Positions 45,016-53,539 of a stretch of 64,000 nt of DNA are shown here, piece after piece. Below the pieces are notes generated by a model that was given only the letters and a program-made list of their open reading frames with translations, did not search any database and was not told where the DNA came from. Each line of letters opens with the position of its first letter. Within the stretch, counting starts at the first letter, position 1. Where the stretch lies: assembly GCA_902576865.1 (NCBI GenBank), contig CACGWZ010000001.1, positions 97,595 to 161,594 of the forward strand. The letters run 5' to 3'. Origin of the DNA: an uncultured Fidelibacterota bacterium (lineage in GTDB: Bacteria > Fidelibacterota > Marinisomatia > Marinisomatales > Marinisomataceae). The position numbers and the translations under genes were made by a program.

Positions 45016-45786
45016 ATTAGCAAGATACACCATACCAATATTATATCAAGCTCAGCAAAAATTGGTAAAAATGTTGAGATTGGGCCTTATAATGTTATTG
45101 AAGAAAATGTTATAATTGGTGACAATGTAAAAATTGGTAATTTTAATACCATTTCTCAGTTTACAGAGATTGGAAATGATTGTTACATAGTCAACAACAG
45201 TAGTATTGGTGCAATTCCTCAAGATAAAAAATTTGGCGGTGAGGATACAAAATTAATTATTGGTGATAGAACCATTATTAGAGAGTTTGTGACTTTAAAT
45301 AGAGGAACAAAAGCAACTGGCGAAACTAGAATAGGCGAGGATGTATTAATTATGACTGGTGTGCATGTTGCACATGACTGCATTATTGGTAATAATGTTA
45401 TCTTAGTAAACCTAGTTGCATTAGGCGGTCACGTAGAAATTGGTGATTGGGCAATTTTAGGTGGAGCAAGCAATGCGCATCAATTTTGTAAAATTGGTAA
45501 ACATGCGATGGTGGCTGCAAACTCAAAATTGGTTCAAGATGTACCTCCATTTGTACTTGCTGGGAAACATCCAGTTCAATATTCTGGTATCAACTCTTTA
45601 GGTTTGAGCAGAAGAGGTTTTTCAGAAGATGAAAAAGCTAATATTAAAAAAGCTTACAGATACCTTTTTAGATCTGATTTAAATCAATCAGACGCTCTTG
45701 CTAGAGTTAAAGAAGAGCTTTCTAATAGCAAGCATATCAATGAAATCATTCATTTTTATGATTCTAGTAATAGAGGCATTATTTAA
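45016..45786 (+). CDS. lpxA: Acyl-ACP:UDP-GlcNAc O-acyltransferase, started at ATT
   Basis: First step of lipid A synthesis. The frame after the fabZ stop (45004-45006) contains no ATG, GTG or TTG until 45289. That point would delete a third of the beta helix. Homology to LpxA begins exactly at ATT 45016 (reading I/M-SKIHHTNIISSSAKIG), six bases after AGGAG, so ATT is the likely start (256 residues). Seen: GVHVAHDCIIGNNV with the catalytic His, GGHVEIGDWAILGGASNAHQ, then FCKIGKHAMVAANSKLVQDV and INSLGLSRRGFSEDE. In my hand alignment the residue matching E. coli Gly173 (acyl ruler) is Ala. dxr starts six bases after the stop. Confidence 0.93.
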   Translation: MSKIHHTNIISSSAKIGKNVEIGPYNVIEENVIIGDNVKIGNFNTISQFTEIGNDCYIVNNSSIGAIPQDKKFGGEDTKLIIGDRTIIREFVTLNRGTKATGETRIGEDVLIMTGVHVAHDCIIGNNVILVNLVALGGHVEIGDWAILGGASNAHQFCKIGKHAMVAANSKLVQDVPPFVLAGKHPVQYSGINSLGLSRRGFSEDEKANIKKAYRYLFRSDLNQSDALARVKEELSNSKHINEIIHFYDSSNRGII

Positions 45787-45792
45787 TTTCTT

Positions 45793-46926
45793 ATGAAAAA
45801 TATTGTTGTAATGGGCTCTACTGGATCGATTGGGACTCAATCATTAGATGTAATTTCAAAACATAATTCTCATAAAGTGGTTGGTCTAACTTGCTACTCT
45901 AATGCTGATCTTCTTTTTGAACAAACTATAAAATATTCACCTGATTTTGTTGCAATTGATGTTATTGATTCTTCTCATAATCTTTTTAATCTATGTAAGG
46001 AAAATAATATTGAGCTAATAACTGGTAGTGATGCTTCAAGCAACATACCATTTAACGGTTTAGATTTAGCCATTAACGCTATAGTTGGTACCCCTGGATT
46101 ACAACCTACAATTGAATTAGTCAAGAATGGCATTGATATCGCTTTAAGTAACAAAGAGTCATTAGTGCTTGGAGGTCATATTATAATGCCATTGGCTTAC
46201 AAAAAAAATGTAAACATAATTCCTGTTGATAGTGAGCACTCAGCAATTTTTCAATGTTTGAATGGTGAAAATCAAAAGGAATTAAAAAAAATTATTCTTA
46301 CCGGTAGTGGAGGACCTTTTCTCAAGAAACCAATCCACGAATTTGATTCTATTACACCTAATGAAGCACTAAATCACCCTAATTGGGATATGGGAGCAAA
46401 GATTTCAATTGATTCTGCAACAATGATGAATAAAGCATTAGAATTAATTGAAGCATTATGGCTATTCAGTATAGAGATAGATAAAATACAAATTACTATC
46501 CATCCACAATCCATTGTACATTCAATGGTTGAGTTTGTTGATGGTTCCTACAAAGCTCACTTAGGTTTACCTGATATGAAAGTTCCGATTCAGTATGCAT
46601 TAACTTTTCCTGAAAGAAAAGATACTTCTGTAGAAAGTTTAGATTTTGATAATTTAAATTTAGATTTTAAAAAACCAGACTTAGAAAGATATCCAATCTT
46701 ATCACTTGTTGAAGAGCTAATTAATTTAGGCGGAAATAGAGTAGCAGTAATGAGCATGGCAAATGATTATATTGTTCAAAAATTTCTTGATCAAAAAATT
46801 TCTTTTAATGAAATATTCTCTTTAATTAAGGAGGTTGTAGATGAATTTGCTTCCGATGATTTACCTTCCTTAGAAGAATTATTTATTTTAGATAAAAATA
46901 TTCAATTATATTTGAACCCTAATTAG
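45793..46926 (+). CDS. dxr: 1-deoxy-D-xylulose 5-phosphate reductoisomerase
   Basis: Makes MEP from DXP with NADPH. 377 residues: VVMGSTGSIGTQSLDVI (NADPH loop), NAIVGTPGLQPTIELV, DIALSNKESLVLGGHIIM, IPVDSEHSAIFQCL (metal Asp and Glu), ILTGSGGPF, LNHPNWDMGAKISIDSATMM (active-site Trp flap and Ser), NKALELIEALWLF, and IHPQSIVHSMVEFVDGS. It is placed between lpxA and rseP, as commonly seen beside bamA/lpx clusters. Confidence 0.97.
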   Translation: MKNIVVMGSTGSIGTQSLDVISKHNSHKVVGLTCYSNADLLFEQTIKYSPDFVAIDVIDSSHNLFNLCKENNIELITGSDASSNIPFNGLDLAINAIVGTPGLQPTIELVKNGIDIALSNKESLVLGGHIIMPLAYKKNVNIIPVDSEHSAIFQCLNGENQKELKKIILTGSGGPFLKKPIHEFDSITPNEALNHPNWDMGAKISIDSATMMNKALELIEALWLFSIEIDKIQITIHPQSIVHSMVEFVDGSYKAHLGLPDMKVPIQYALTFPERKDTSVESLDFDNLNLDFKKPDLERYPILSLVEELINLGGNRVAVMSMANDYIVQKFLDQKISFNEIFSLIKEVVDEFASDDLPSLEELFILDKNIQLYLNPN

Positions 46927-46932
46927 AATAAA

Positions 46933-48105
46933 ATGATATATATATTAGCATTTATAGTATTGATTGGCGTTATTGTTTTTGTTCATGAGCTTGGACACTT
47001 TTGGGCCGCAAGAAGCGTTGGTGTAGCAGTAGAGCGTTTCTCAGTTGGTATGCCACCAAATTTTATTGATTTTACAAAAACCAAAAAAGGTTTAGTAGTA
47101 GATATATTCTTTTTTGCCCTGCAGGATCAGAAAATTAAGTGGAAAAAAGTATTTTCTATAACTTTCAGTTCATTTAACACGCCATCAGAAACGATATATA
47201 CAATCGGATTACTGCCCCTAGGAGGGTATGTAAAAATGAAAGGTATCTTAGATGAGAGTATGGACAGCGATTTTAAAGGTGCGGACAATGAGCTTGAATC
47301 TAAAAATGCTTTGCAAAAAATATGGGTGATGAGCGCAGGTGTAATTATGAACCTGATATTAACATTTTTTGTTTTTGTTTTAATTGGGAATCTGCAAGGT
47401 GACACAAAAGTTGAAACTAATGATACTGTCATAGATTATGTGGTACCTGAACAATCGGCCGAGCTCGCTGGAATTATAGCTGGTGATAAAATACTATCCA
47501 TTGATAACATTGAGGTTGAAACTTGGAATGAAGCTGTTGCCAATATTTCACAACATCCAAATAAAACAATACCAATTGTAGTAGAACGTAGTGGAGAAAT
47601 ATTATTTTTGGAAGCTTTGCTAGGTTCAAGACCAAATTTATCCACAGGTAGAGTTGATCAACAAGTTGGGACATTAGGGGTATCAAAATCTCAAGTTCCA
47701 GTTGAATTAAGTTTTCAAGAATCTGTTGTGTATGGTTTCAATGAAACGACTTGGGCAATGACTTTAATGACATCATCACTAAAAATGATTTTTCAAGGGA
47801 ACGTATCACGAGACGAGGTTGGAAGTGTAATAATGATTGGTGATATGGCAGGTCAAGCAGCACAAGCAGGCTTAGTGCCATTTCTTTTTCTAATGGCGCT
47901 AATTAGCGTTAATCTTGCGTACATAAATATTTTACCTATACCTGGATTAGATGGAGGACATATTGCTTTAATACTAATTGAAGTTTTAATGGGCAGAAAG
48001 CTATCTGTAAAGGCTAGGATAAGAATCCAATCAGTAGGAATGTTTATACTATTATCATTAATGGTATTTTTGATTTTAAATGATATTAGTCGCGTATTTT
48101 TTTAA
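46933..48105 (+). CDS. rseP: Site-2 intramembrane metalloprotease RseP
   Basis: Cuts transmembrane signalling proteins, in other bacteria the anti-sigma factor for envelope stress. 390 residues: first helix with VFVHELGHFWAARSVGV (HExxH zinc site), GLLPLGGYVKMKG, a membrane segment near 140-157, one PDZ domain (VVPEQSAELAGIIAGDKILS), and a last core helix with NILPIPGLDGGHIALILIE (third zinc ligand Asp). The region between HExxH and GGYVKM is longer than usual. The 3' end overlaps the convergent DUF3108 gene by 20 bases. Confidence 0.94.
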   Translation: MIYILAFIVLIGVIVFVHELGHFWAARSVGVAVERFSVGMPPNFIDFTKTKKGLVVDIFFFALQDQKIKWKKVFSITFSSFNTPSETIYTIGLLPLGGYVKMKGILDESMDSDFKGADNELESKNALQKIWVMSAGVIMNLILTFFVFVLIGNLQGDTKVETNDTVIDYVVPEQSAELAGIIAGDKILSIDNIEVETWNEAVANISQHPNKTIPIVVERSGEILFLEALLGSRPNLSTGRVDQQVGTLGVSKSQVPVELSFQESVVYGFNETTWAMTLMTSSLKMIFQGNVSRDEVGSVIMIGDMAGQAAQAGLVPFLFLMALISVNLAYINILPIPGLDGGHIALILIEVLMGRKLSVKARIRIQSVGMFILLSLMVFLILNDISRVFF

Positions 48106-48805
48106 GTCTTAATTCAATAACCCCACTACCGAGTTTTATCAATATCTTAGCTGGAACTAAAGTATCATCAATTGATACGTAACTTACTTCCATATCACCT
48201 TTATTTTTAAGAACTGGTTGTCCATTTTTCACCGGAGATAAAGTATACCCCTGCTTGTTTCCATATGGTGTTTTAATTATTTGAGTACCAAGATTTTTTA
48301 TTTCTATTTCTCTGCTTTTACCAGCATCAACGATATTAAATTCTTTAGATTGACCATTAGGTATATCAAATTCTGATAAAATTAATATTAGTGAGTATGG
48401 ATCAAAAATGTTGTCTTTAACCATAAATTCTTTACCATTTGTGATTCCTTTTTCTTTATTTTTAATAATAGTTTCAGAATTCTTCTTTTTTCGAAGCTCC
48501 CTTATATTTTTATTTTGCTTTACTACATTCAGAGTTTCCTGGTTTACCCAAACATCTATTTTATTTCGGATTTTATATATTGAATCTCCTAACCTAGTAG
48601 TACGAACATTAAAATTTAAGTGGTAAACATTTATTCCATCTATAATTCCTGGATCTTTTACTGATAAAGAAGCTTCTCCTAGTTTTAGATTTAATACTTC
48701 AAGATATACGTTGTATTCATATTTTATTTTGGAGTCAAAACGATTATTTTGACTATTTGCCATTAATGTAAATGAGCTTAAAACAAGGATTATGATTAAT
48801 TTCAT
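48086..48805 (-). CDS. DUF3108-type secreted protein
   Basis: 239 residues with a signal peptide (MKLIIILVLSSFTLMANSQ). The following beta-rich domain shows YEYNVYLEVLNLKLGEASLS, VYHLNFNVRTTRLGDSIYKI, DNIFDPYSLILILSEFDI, and a C-terminal PAKILIKLGSGVIELRLKK. This resembles DUF3108 proteins, which are periplasmic or outer-membrane-associated and of unknown function. It is last in the minus-strand group after the LpxL-like and TsaC-like genes and starts directly at the end of the latter. Confidence 0.7.
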   Translation of the reverse strand: MKLIIILVLSSFTLMANSQNNRFDSKIKYEYNVYLEVLNLKLGEASLSVKDPGIIDGINVYHLNFNVRTTRLGDSIYKIRNKIDVWVNQETLNVVKQNKNIRELRKKKNSETIIKNKEKGITNGKEFMVKDNIFDPYSLILILSEFDIPNGQSKEFNIVDAGKSREIEIKNLGTQIIKTPYGNKQGYTLSPVKNGQPVLKNKGDMEVSYVSIDDTLVPAKILIKLGSGVIELRLKKIRD

Positions 48806-49369
48806 TTAACGTATTCGTTTTATTTCGTTCTTTTCAAATATAAAAATTTTTGAAGGATTATTTTTGATTATTCCATCATCAATCAATAAATCAATTTTAT
48901 CACCAAACTGGTCTTCAATCTCATCTGGAATATATAATGGTTCAGATCCTGTTTTGTTAATACTGGTGGTTGTAATAGGTTGCTGATATTCATTTAATAC
49001 AGCTTTTAGATATTCATGATTAGGGATTCTAAAGCCTATCTTTCCGTCTTTAGCAATTTTATCATTTAATGATCCAGGATTATATGGTGTAATGCAAGTA
49101 CTACCATCTTTGAGAATTTCTTTTATTTTAAACATTGCATTTTCATTGGCTTTAATATGATTTTTAATAACACTAAAGCTTCCCATTGCAATACTCATTG
49201 GCTGTTCTCGCATTTTCATCATATTTATTCTTTCAATTCCTTCATCATTATTCATTGCAGTTCCTAAACCATATATGGTATCTGTTGGATATGCAATGAC
49301 CTGATTATCATGTATAGCATTGATAAATATCTCTTTTGAATCAGGATGATTTGTTTTAACTCTCTTCAT
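48806..49369 (-). CDS. Sua5/YciO/YrdC (TsaC) family protein
   Basis: 187 residues of the fold that makes threonylcarbamoyl-AMP for the t6A tRNA modification. Seen: GQVIAYPTDTIYGLG-like region (VIAYPTDTIYGLGTAMN), INMMKMREQPMSIAMGSF, CITPYNPGSLNDKI, IGFRIPNHEYLKAVL and PITTTSINKTGSEPL. The KxR/ATP-site residues look conserved. A YciO-type role is possible because the protein lacks the Sua5 C-terminal domain. It starts in an ATGA overlap with the LpxL-like gene. Confidence 0.88.
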   Translation of the reverse strand: MKRVKTNHPDSKEIFINAIHDNQVIAYPTDTIYGLGTAMNNDEGIERINMMKMREQPMSIAMGSFSVIKNHIKANENAMFKIKEILKDGSTCITPYNPGSLNDKIAKDGKIGFRIPNHEYLKAVLNEYQQPITTTSINKTGSEPLYIPDEIEDQFGDKIDLLIDDGIIKNNPSKIFIFEKNEIKRIR

Positions 49370-50205
49370 TGATATGATCTAACCGACTTCCATCTTTTAT
49401 GAAACCAAAAATATTGCTCTGGATTATTGATAATTGTTTTTTCAATTTCTGATGTATATTGTTGAACGATATCATTGATACTACCTGAAGTATCAATGTT
49501 TACAAACTCCACTTCATAAATATTGTTTTTGAAGGTAATACTTGCATAGATAATAGGACTCTTATTTCTTTTGCTTAGTATAGCAGCTCCGGAGTGCGTT
49601 GATGAATCAATTTCAAAAAATTTAACTTTAACTCCTCTTTTTTTAGCATCCTGATCACTCAATAAAACCAAAATATTATTTCTAACCAAAGAACGTTTTA
49701 ATTGTTTGATATCCCCGCCTTTATATAATTGATTCTCGATAAAATTCTCTCTTATTTCTTTAAAAAAAATATCTGCACCATTACTGTTTTGCTTGTAGGC
49801 AACACCTGTTAAAACATACCCTTCTTTCTTTAATGCATAGAATAATTTATCAAAAGATCCAAAATGAGAACCAACAAGAATGACCCCCTTTTTTTCAGCG
49901 TGCGCTGTAGCTAATATTTCTAAGTTTTTGAATTTTATATTTAAGAAGTCATAATATTTTGGGAATGATAAAAAATCTAAAAATTCTTTACTAAAAAATT
50001 TATAGCATTGCTGCATTGTATTTTGGTACCACTCTTCACTTTTATTTCTAAATGCCCAACGTAAATTGGTCAACACTACTTTTTTCCTCATTTTAAGCAC
50101 ATGGAATAGTAGACTATAAATTATTTTATAGGTAATTTTGTATGCAAATGTTGGAGCATTTCTTAAGTACGAAGAAAACACTTTTAAAAAAAAATACATC
50201 TCCAT
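49366..50205 (-). CDS. LpxL/HtrB-family lipid A acyltransferase
   Basis: Adds a secondary acyl chain to lipid A at the inner membrane. About 279 residues from the ATG at 50205 (MEMYFFLKVFSSYLRNAPTF). The frame continues to 50286 but that stretch would run antisense through the start of the nfeD gene. Seen: VLTNLRWAFRNKSEEW, VGSHFGSFDKLFYALKKEGY with the HxxxxD box, RNNILVLLSDQDAKKRGVKV and PEQYFWFHKRWKS, all typical. It is the first gene of a three-gene minus-strand operon. Only 22 bases separate it from nfeD. Confidence 0.9.
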   Translation of the reverse strand: MEMYFFLKVFSSYLRNAPTFAYKITYKIIYSLLFHVLKMRKKVVLTNLRWAFRNKSEEWYQNTMQQCYKFFSKEFLDFLSFPKYYDFLNIKFKNLEILATAHAEKKGVILVGSHFGSFDKLFYALKKEGYVLTGVAYKQNSNGADIFFKEIRENFIENQLYKGGDIKQLKRSLVRNNILVLLSDQDAKKRGVKVKFFEIDSSTHSGAAILSKRNKSPIIYASITFKNNIYEVEFVNIDTSGSINDIVQQYTSEIEKTIINNPEQYFWFHKRWKSVRSYQ

Positions 50206-50227
50206 AATGTAAATCTTTGAATTAGTA

Positions 50228-51433
50228 ATGAAAACAAAATTTAAGAACATATTAATTGGCATTACTTTTTTATTTTCTGCATTCATTTTTGCAGAACAAA
50301 CAAGTAAGAAAGTATATATCGTGCCTATTCAGGATGTAATTGATCTTGGTATTCCAGGATTAGTCACCCGTGCAGTTAATTTAGCTGAGACAGATAATGC
50401 TTCACTTATTATTTTCGATATTGATACTTTTGGTGGGCGTGTTGATGCTGCTACGCAAATAAAAGATTCTATATCATCTACTGAAATAGAGACAGTTGCA
50501 TTTATTAACCGAAGAGCTATTTCTGCAGGCTCCTTAATCTCTCTTTCTTGCGACCAAATTTATATGACAGGTGGTGCTACTATTGGAGCTACAAGCGTTG
50601 TTGATATGTCAGGTTCGAAACAATCAGAAAAATCTCAAAGTTATATGAGAGAAGAAATGGCTGCAACAGCAGAAAAATCAGGTAAAAATCCTGATATTGC
50701 GCGTGGAATGGTAGATGAAGAATTAAGTTTTGAATATCTAGTTGTTGAAGGAGATACTCTCCAAGTAGATGATATTGAGGGAAGAAAAGAAGGAAAACTA
50801 ATTACACTAACTACTGAGTTAGCATTGAAGTATGGAATTGCTGATGGTAAAAGTGAGAATATTGAAGAGGTACTTTCGTCTTTAAAAATTGAAGATTATG
50901 AAATAGTAACTGTAGGTGAAAACTGGTCTGAAAATGTTGTTAGAATATTGACCAATCCCACAGTCTCATCACTATTAACTACTTTTGGTACCATTGGAGT
51001 AATATCTGAGCTGTATAGTGCAGGATGGGGCATAGGTGGAACTATCGGTATTATTTGTCTAACTCTTGCGCTTGGAGCTGGATATTTAACACAACTAGCA
51101 TCCGCAACAGATCTTCTTATAGTTTTATTAGGTTTGATACTTTTATTTGTTGAGGCAGTCGCAATTCCTGGCTTTGGAGTGTTCGGAATTACTGGTATAG
51201 CTGTACTATTTTATGGATTGTATTTATTATTAATTCCTGATGTACCTGTCAGTCCTGAAATTTATTCCGAAGCTTTAGATGGATTTTCATGGGCAATTGT
51301 TGTAGGAATTTTTGGTATCATTTTTATTTTGAGGTTAATTGGCAAATCCACTTTTTTTCAAAAATTAGTAAATAGCGATTCCAATAAAACAACCTTAAAA
51401 AAGAATTTTAAAAATAGAAGTAAAGTTGAGTAA
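50228..51433 (+). CDS. NfeD1-type membrane serine protease
   Basis: 401 residues. It has a signal peptide (residues 1-22), a ClpP-like protease domain (IFDIDTFGGRVDAATQIKDS, NRRAISAGSLISLSCDQIYM with the candidate nucleophile Ser, GGATIGATSV) and a block of about four to five transmembrane helices (residues 240-385). The chain stops soon after the last helix with a basic tail. I do not see the C-terminal OB-fold domain that long NfeD proteins usually have. Its partner in many genomes is the flotillin-like FloA, encoded 58 bases downstream. Confidence 0.88.
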   Translation: MKTKFKNILIGITFLFSAFIFAEQTSKKVYIVPIQDVIDLGIPGLVTRAVNLAETDNASLIIFDIDTFGGRVDAATQIKDSISSTEIETVAFINRRAISAGSLISLSCDQIYMTGGATIGATSVVDMSGSKQSEKSQSYMREEMAATAEKSGKNPDIARGMVDEELSFEYLVVEGDTLQVDDIEGRKEGKLITLTTELALKYGIADGKSENIEEVLSSLKIEDYEIVTVGENWSENVVRILTNPTVSSLLTTFGTIGVISELYSAGWGIGGTIGIICLTLALGAGYLTQLASATDLLIVLLGLILLFVEAVAIPGFGVFGITGIAVLFYGLYLLLIPDVPVSPEIYSEALDGFSWAIVVGIFGIIFILRLIGKSTFFQKLVNSDSNKTTLKKNFKNRSKVE

Positions 51434-51491
51434 TCATATTACATTGATTGCAAAAAACGTAAATTCAGTTATATAACATGAAGGAGGAGTA

Positions 51492-52463
51492 ATGGGACTA
51501 TTTGTTGCCATACCGTTAATATTATTTATTTTATTGCTATTATGGATTGTGCCAGTTGGCCTGTGGTTACAAGCTATTTTTAGTATTGGAGGAGGAAATG
51601 TAACGATACTAGGTCTTGTAGGTATGAGATTTAGACGTGTGCCCCCAGGAGTTATTGTAAATGGTTTAATTGCTGCAAGGAAGGCAGGTCTTGATAACAT
51701 ATCAACTGGTGACCTTGAAGTACATTACATGGCTGGTGGAAATGTTGATAAAGTCGTAGATGCATTAATTGCCTCCACAAAAGCAGGAATTGAACTAACT
51801 TATTCAATTGCAACAGCAATTGATTTAGCGGGAAGAGATGTTTTATCTGCTGTGCAAACAAGCGTATATCCTAAAGTGATTGATGCTCCTGTTGATGGGA
51901 AGCTATCAGCTGTTGCTAAAGATGGTATCGAGGTGAGAGCAAGAGCAAGAGTTACTGTAAGAACAGACATTCCAAACCTTGTTGGGGGTGCAACCGAAGA
52001 CACGATTATTGCAAGAGTAGGTGAAGGTATTGTAAGTGCTATTGGTTCTAGAGAAACATACGAAGCTGTTCTCGAAAATCCTGACTCAATATCAAAAACG
52101 GTACTAGATAAAGGATTAAATAAAGGTACGGCTTTTGAGATTCTTTCCATCGATATTGCTGATATAGATGTTGGTAAGAACATAGGTGCACAATTACAAG
52201 CAGACCAGGCGGAAGCAGACTTGAGAGTTGCTCAAGCTAAAGCAGAAACCAGAAGAGCTATGGCTGTTGCATTAGAGCAAGAAATGAAAGCAAAAGTTGT
52301 TGAAGCTGAATCTGAAGTTCCTTTAGCTATGGCTGAAGCTTTCAAAAAAGGAAATCTTGGTGTACTAGATTATTATAAGCTCGACAATATTGCATCTGAT
52401 ACTTCTATGAGACAGTCAATTGCTGGTGTTACAGATGATACAAAAGAAGAATCTGAGGATTAA
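51492..52463 (+). CDS. floA: Flotillin-like protein FloA
   Basis: Membrane-microdomain scaffold protein of 323 residues behind a GGAGG ribosome site. An N-terminal hydrophobic hairpin ([20 protein letters not shown]) is followed by the conserved core: [100 protein letters not shown] and [21 protein letters not shown] coiled-coil-like Ala/Glu-rich region and [18 protein letters not shown] come last. It is very close in style to other UPF0365 proteins. The next gene starts two bases after its stop. Confidence 0.95.
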   Translation: MGLFVAIPLILFILLLLWIVPVGLWLQAIFSIGGGNVTILGLVGMRFRRVPPGVIVNGLIAARKAGLDNISTGDLEVHYMAGGNVDKVVDALIASTKAGIELTYSIATAIDLAGRDVLSAVQTSVYPKVIDAPVDGKLSAVAKDGIEVRARARVTVRTDIPNLVGGATEDTIIARVGEGIVSAIGSRETYEAVLENPDSISKTVLDKGLNKGTAFEILSIDIADIDVGKNIGAQLQADQAEADLRVAQAKAETRRAMAVALEQEMKAKVVEAESEVPLAMAEAFKKGNLGVLDYYKLDNIASDTSMRQSIAGVTDDTKEESED

Positions 52464-52465
52464 CT

Positions 52466-52987
52466 TTGGAAGAGTTAATATATTGGGGAATAATTCTCCT
52501 ATTTTATTTATTTTCTGCCTACAGGAGTAGGCAGAAAAAAGTAGAAAGTGAACAATTTCAAGTTCCAGATCCATTACCACAAACAGAAAATAAAACTTCA
52601 AACAAAGATTTTAATAACATTTTTGAATTTTTGGATGAAGCAATGGAGAAATCTGCAGTTGAATTAGATGATAGCTTAACTTCAAATTTTGTAGAACCAT
52701 CAAAAGATGACTCGGTCATTTCAAAGCAGTCAACACAATCAGTTCAAGTTAGCTATGACAAAGAAAATGAATTAAATAAAAATATTTATAAGAAGGATTC
52801 AAAGGGTAGTTATAACATAAAAGATAAGCATTTAGATTATTTACAATCACGCATTATTACAAAGCAGACTTCGAGTCATTCAGAACAGAAACTATTAACA
52901 TTACAAGAAAAGTTAAAAAACAAGCCAACCAAATTAGCAATTGTAATGCAAGCAATTTTTGATCCACCTAAATCACAGAGTACATAA
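52466..52987 (+). CDS. Membrane-anchored protein of unknown function downstream of floA
   Basis: 173 residues starting at TTG. One N-terminal helix (MEELIYWGIILLFYLFSAYR) is followed by a basic stop-transfer (SRQKK) and a long polar, low-complexity, probably disordered cytoplasmic or periplasmic region rich in Ser, Asp, Gln and Lys. The C-terminus is helical: LLTLQEKLKNKPTKLAIVMQ, then AIFDPPKS. I recognise no domain; the C-terminal pattern LVLxxIFxPPK-like occurs in short anchored proteins next to floA or adk in related genomes as far as I recall. Tight spacing suggests co-expression with floA and adk. A 12-bp hairpin lies in codons 16-25. Confidence 0.7.
   Translation: MEELIYWGIILLFYLFSAYRSRQKKVESEQFQVPDPLPQTENKTSNKDFNNIFEFLDEAMEKSAVELDDSLTSNFVEPSKDDSVISKQSTQSVQVSYDKENELNKNIYKKDSKGSYNIKDKHLDYLQSRIITKQTSSHSEQKLLTLQEKLKNKPTKLAIVMQAIFDPPKSQST
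52511..52538 (+). repeat. Perfect 12-bp inverted repeat inside the start of a coding region
   Basis: TTTTCTGCCTAC (52511-52522) is followed by the loop AGGA and then GTAGGCAGAAAA (52527-52538). The stem is perfect and contains a GC-rich centre, unusual in this AT-rich DNA. It lies 45 bases into the gene after floA. No T-run follows on either strand, so it does not look like a terminator. It could slow translation or mark a processing site. Confidence 0.6.
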
Positions 52988-53539
52988 ATGAAGCTTTTAA
53001 TCATGGGGCCTCCGGGAGCAGGAAAAGGAACCCAAGCAAAAATTCTAGCAAAGAAATTTAACCTTGTTCATTTATCCACAGGAGATATTTTACGAAAAGA
53101 GATTGATAAGTCTTCAGAAGTAGGACTTAAAGCTCAAACATATATGAACGCCGGCAATCTTGTTCCAGATGAGGTTTTGTTAGAAATGATGCAATCAACC
53201 TTAACTGAATTAGAGGACTCAGGAGTCATACTTGATGGTTTTCCTAGAACAATTCCTCAAGCGATAGGGTTATCAAAAATTTTTCAATCACTAAATCAAG
53301 CAATTGATAGTATTATAAACATCAAAGTTGATAAGGAAGTTTTGATTACAAGATTAGTTCAAAGAGCAAAAAATTCAGGAAGAGCTGATGATACGGAAGA
53401 AGTAATTGTGAATCGTCAAAATGTTTATGAAGAACTCACAGCACCTTTAATTGAATTTTATCAAAGCAATATCATTCATGTTGATGGTGATGGCTCAATC
53501 GAACAAGTTACAGAAAGAATTTTAAAACGTATCCCGTAA
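52988..53539 (+). CDS. adk: Adenylate kinase, short type
   Basis: Balances AMP, ADP and ATP. 183 residues, the short form without a zinc-binding lid. Seen: MGPPGAGKGTQAKILAKKF (P-loop), HLSTGDILRKEIDKS, NAGNLVPDEVLLEMM, GVILDGFPRTIPQA, RLVQRAKNSGRADDTEEVIV with the lid arginines, and YEELTAPLIEFY. The start immediately follows the previous stop, and the stop shares one base with coaE (TAATG). Confidence 0.96.
   Translation: MKLLIMGPPGAGKGTQAKILAKKFNLVHLSTGDILRKEIDKSSEVGLKAQTYMNAGNLVPDEVLLEMMQSTLTELEDSGVILDGFPRTIPQAIGLSKIFQSLNQAIDSIINIKVDKEVLITRLVQRAKNSGRADDTEEVIVNRQNVYEELTAPLIEFYQSNIIHVDGDGSIEQVTERILKRIP

Noticed and set aside
45289..45786. LpxA starting at the first ATG, 45289
   Set aside because: It would lose about 90 residues of conserved beta helix that are encoded in the same open frame from 45016 behind a good ribosome site.
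52511..52538. Hairpin as a transcription terminator after floA
   Set aside because: No T-run follows on either strand, and it lies inside a well-formed coding frame.
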